Source: Cyclobacteriaceae bacterium (GTDB lineage Bacteria > Bacteroidota > Bacteroidia > Cytophagales > Cyclobacteriaceae). Taken from it: a DNA stretch of 5,282 nt. Positions within the stretch are counted from its first letter, which is position 1; every line of letters begins with the position of its first letter. Shown piece after piece: positions 4,568 to 5,282 of this stretch. A program made the position numbers and the translations under genes. The DNA is taken from assembly GCA_025363495.1 (NCBI GenBank), contig JANYDR010000460.1:1-5282 (forward strand), read 5' to 3'. The notes under the pieces are model-generated. The model saw only the letters and a list, made by a program, of their open reading frames with translations, was not told the DNA's origin and did no database searches.

Positions 4568-5282
4568 ATGAAAATTTTATCCATTTCGCTCCTTCTGGTA
4601 ATCCTATCTTCGTCGGCATTCACTCAAAGCAGGATTAACACCACGTCTCCAGATGGAAAGATCATTTTTGAATTCTCCTTCCGGGACTCCCGGCCTTTTT
4701 ATTCGGTTATTTTCAATGGTAAAAGCGTCATCCAACAAAGTGAGTTAGACCTCGGGCTTAATAATCTCAACCTTACCAAAGGTTTTATAACAGGTAAAAC
4801 CCAACGACTTCAGGGTGTTGAAGAATACGAATTGGCTGTCGGTAAAACAAAAAAAGTCCGCGAGGCCTTCAAGCAAATTACAATTCCGCTTATATCACCC
4901 CAGGCACAAGTCAACCTTGTTGTAAAATTATTTAACGACGGACTTGCTCTTCGCTATGAATTCAAATCTGCTAAAGGTCAGGACTCGCTGGTGCTTACGG
5001 ATGAGCATACAACCTTCAACCTACCAGATAAATCCGTTGCCAGAACATTATTATTGCCTAACTACATAAGTTCCCATGAAGGAAGATATAGTGCTATTCC
5101 AATAAAGGAGCTCAGGGAAGGTTCGCTTATGGACATGCCGACTCTGTTTGAAATTCCCGGGGGAACCTATCTTGCTATTACAGAAGCAGCACTGGTAGAC
5201 TTCGCTGGAATGTATCTTACCAAAGAAAACAATTCAATCCGGAGCATGCTGTCTCCCTGGCCAGGTCAGACATCAATAAAAG
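4568..5282 (+). CDS. glycoside hydrolase family 97 protein, N-terminal part (partial, 3' end outside window)
   Basis: The 5' part (238 codons) of a secreted GH97 glycosidase; family members are exo-acting alpha-glucosidases (SusB type) or alpha-galactosidases. Residues 1-20 are a Sec signal peptide (MKILSISLLLVILSSSAFTQ) without a lipobox, so the enzyme is probably periplasmic. The visible part is the GH97 N-terminal beta-sandwich domain: TTSPDGKIIFEFSF (25-38), a tyrosine-containing repeat with VIFNGKSVI (47-55), VVKLFNDGLALRYEF (118-132, a strong family signature), ITEAALVDFAGMYL (204-217) and LSPWPG (228-233). Glu206 in the EAALVDF motif probably corresponds to a calcium-binding glutamate. 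The catalytic barrel and the residues that separate inverting from retaining members lie beyond the window, so the substrate cannot be assigned. The start at 4568 is the first ATG and gives the signal peptide. No SusC/SusD partner is seen upstream, so this is not the downstream member of a visible polysaccharide locus. Confidence 0.92.
   Translation, partial: MKILSISLLLVILSSSAFTQSRINTTSPDGKIIFEFSFRDSRPFYSVIFNGKSVIQQSELDLGLNNLNLTKGFITGKTQRLQGVEEYELAVGKTKKVREAFKQITIPLISPQAQVNLVVKLFNDGLALRYEFKSAKGQDSLVLTDEHTTFNLPDKSVARTLLLPNYISSHEGRYSAIPIKELREGSLMDMPTLFEIPGGTYLAITEAALVDFAGMYLTKENNSIRSMLSPWPGQTSIK

Noticed and set aside
1..5282. A new defence, mobile or biosynthetic system
   Set aside because: All sizeable genes fit known housekeeping or accessory families except one small membrane protein; there are no repeats, integrases, toxin-antitoxin pairs or CRISPR-like arrays.

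Overview
The window looks like an ordinary chromosomal stretch from a member of the Bacteroidota, most likely an environmental Cytophagales-type bacterium (inference). The support is: a PadR regulator coupled to an ABC permease with an N-terminal prefix domain, a gene pair typical of that phylum; the start of a family 97 glycoside hydrolase; moderate-to-low GC; start codons without a good Shine-Dalgarno sequence; and one exact match to the Bacteroidota -7 promoter element (TAnnTTTG) upstream of msrB.

Layout. Positions 1-1211 (minus strand) hold a two-gene unit. A 109-residue PadR-type regulator is followed after 8 bases by an FtsX/MacB-type ABC permease that runs off the left edge. A candidate promoter lies just upstream of the regulator. 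Positions 1212-1469 are non-coding and hold small inverted repeats. Positions 1470-1922 (plus) encode an unrecognised 150-residue multi-spanning membrane protein. It converges on an SMP-30/gluconolactonase-like beta-propeller lipoprotein at 1943-2803 (minus). A 217-base divergent spacer separates that gene from a small stand-alone SET-domain protein at 3021-3431 (plus).

The SET gene converges on a two-gene minus-strand unit: msrB (exported methionine-R-sulfoxide reductase, 3857-4378) followed after 18 bases by a TfoX N-terminal-domain protein (3488-3838). A 189-base divergent spacer, unusually rich in dyad symmetry, separates msrB from the 5' part of a secreted GH97 glycosidase (4568 to the right edge).

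How the genes relate. The PadR-permease pair is probably self-regulated. msrB would repair oxidised methionine in exported proteins, and the TfoX-domain gene is probably co-transcribed with it. The other genes look like independent units. I see no phage, IS element, CRISPR, tRNA, rRNA or defence locus, and no convincing undescribed system. The most notable non-coding signal is the set of inverted repeats at 4385-4561 between msrB and the GH97 gene.
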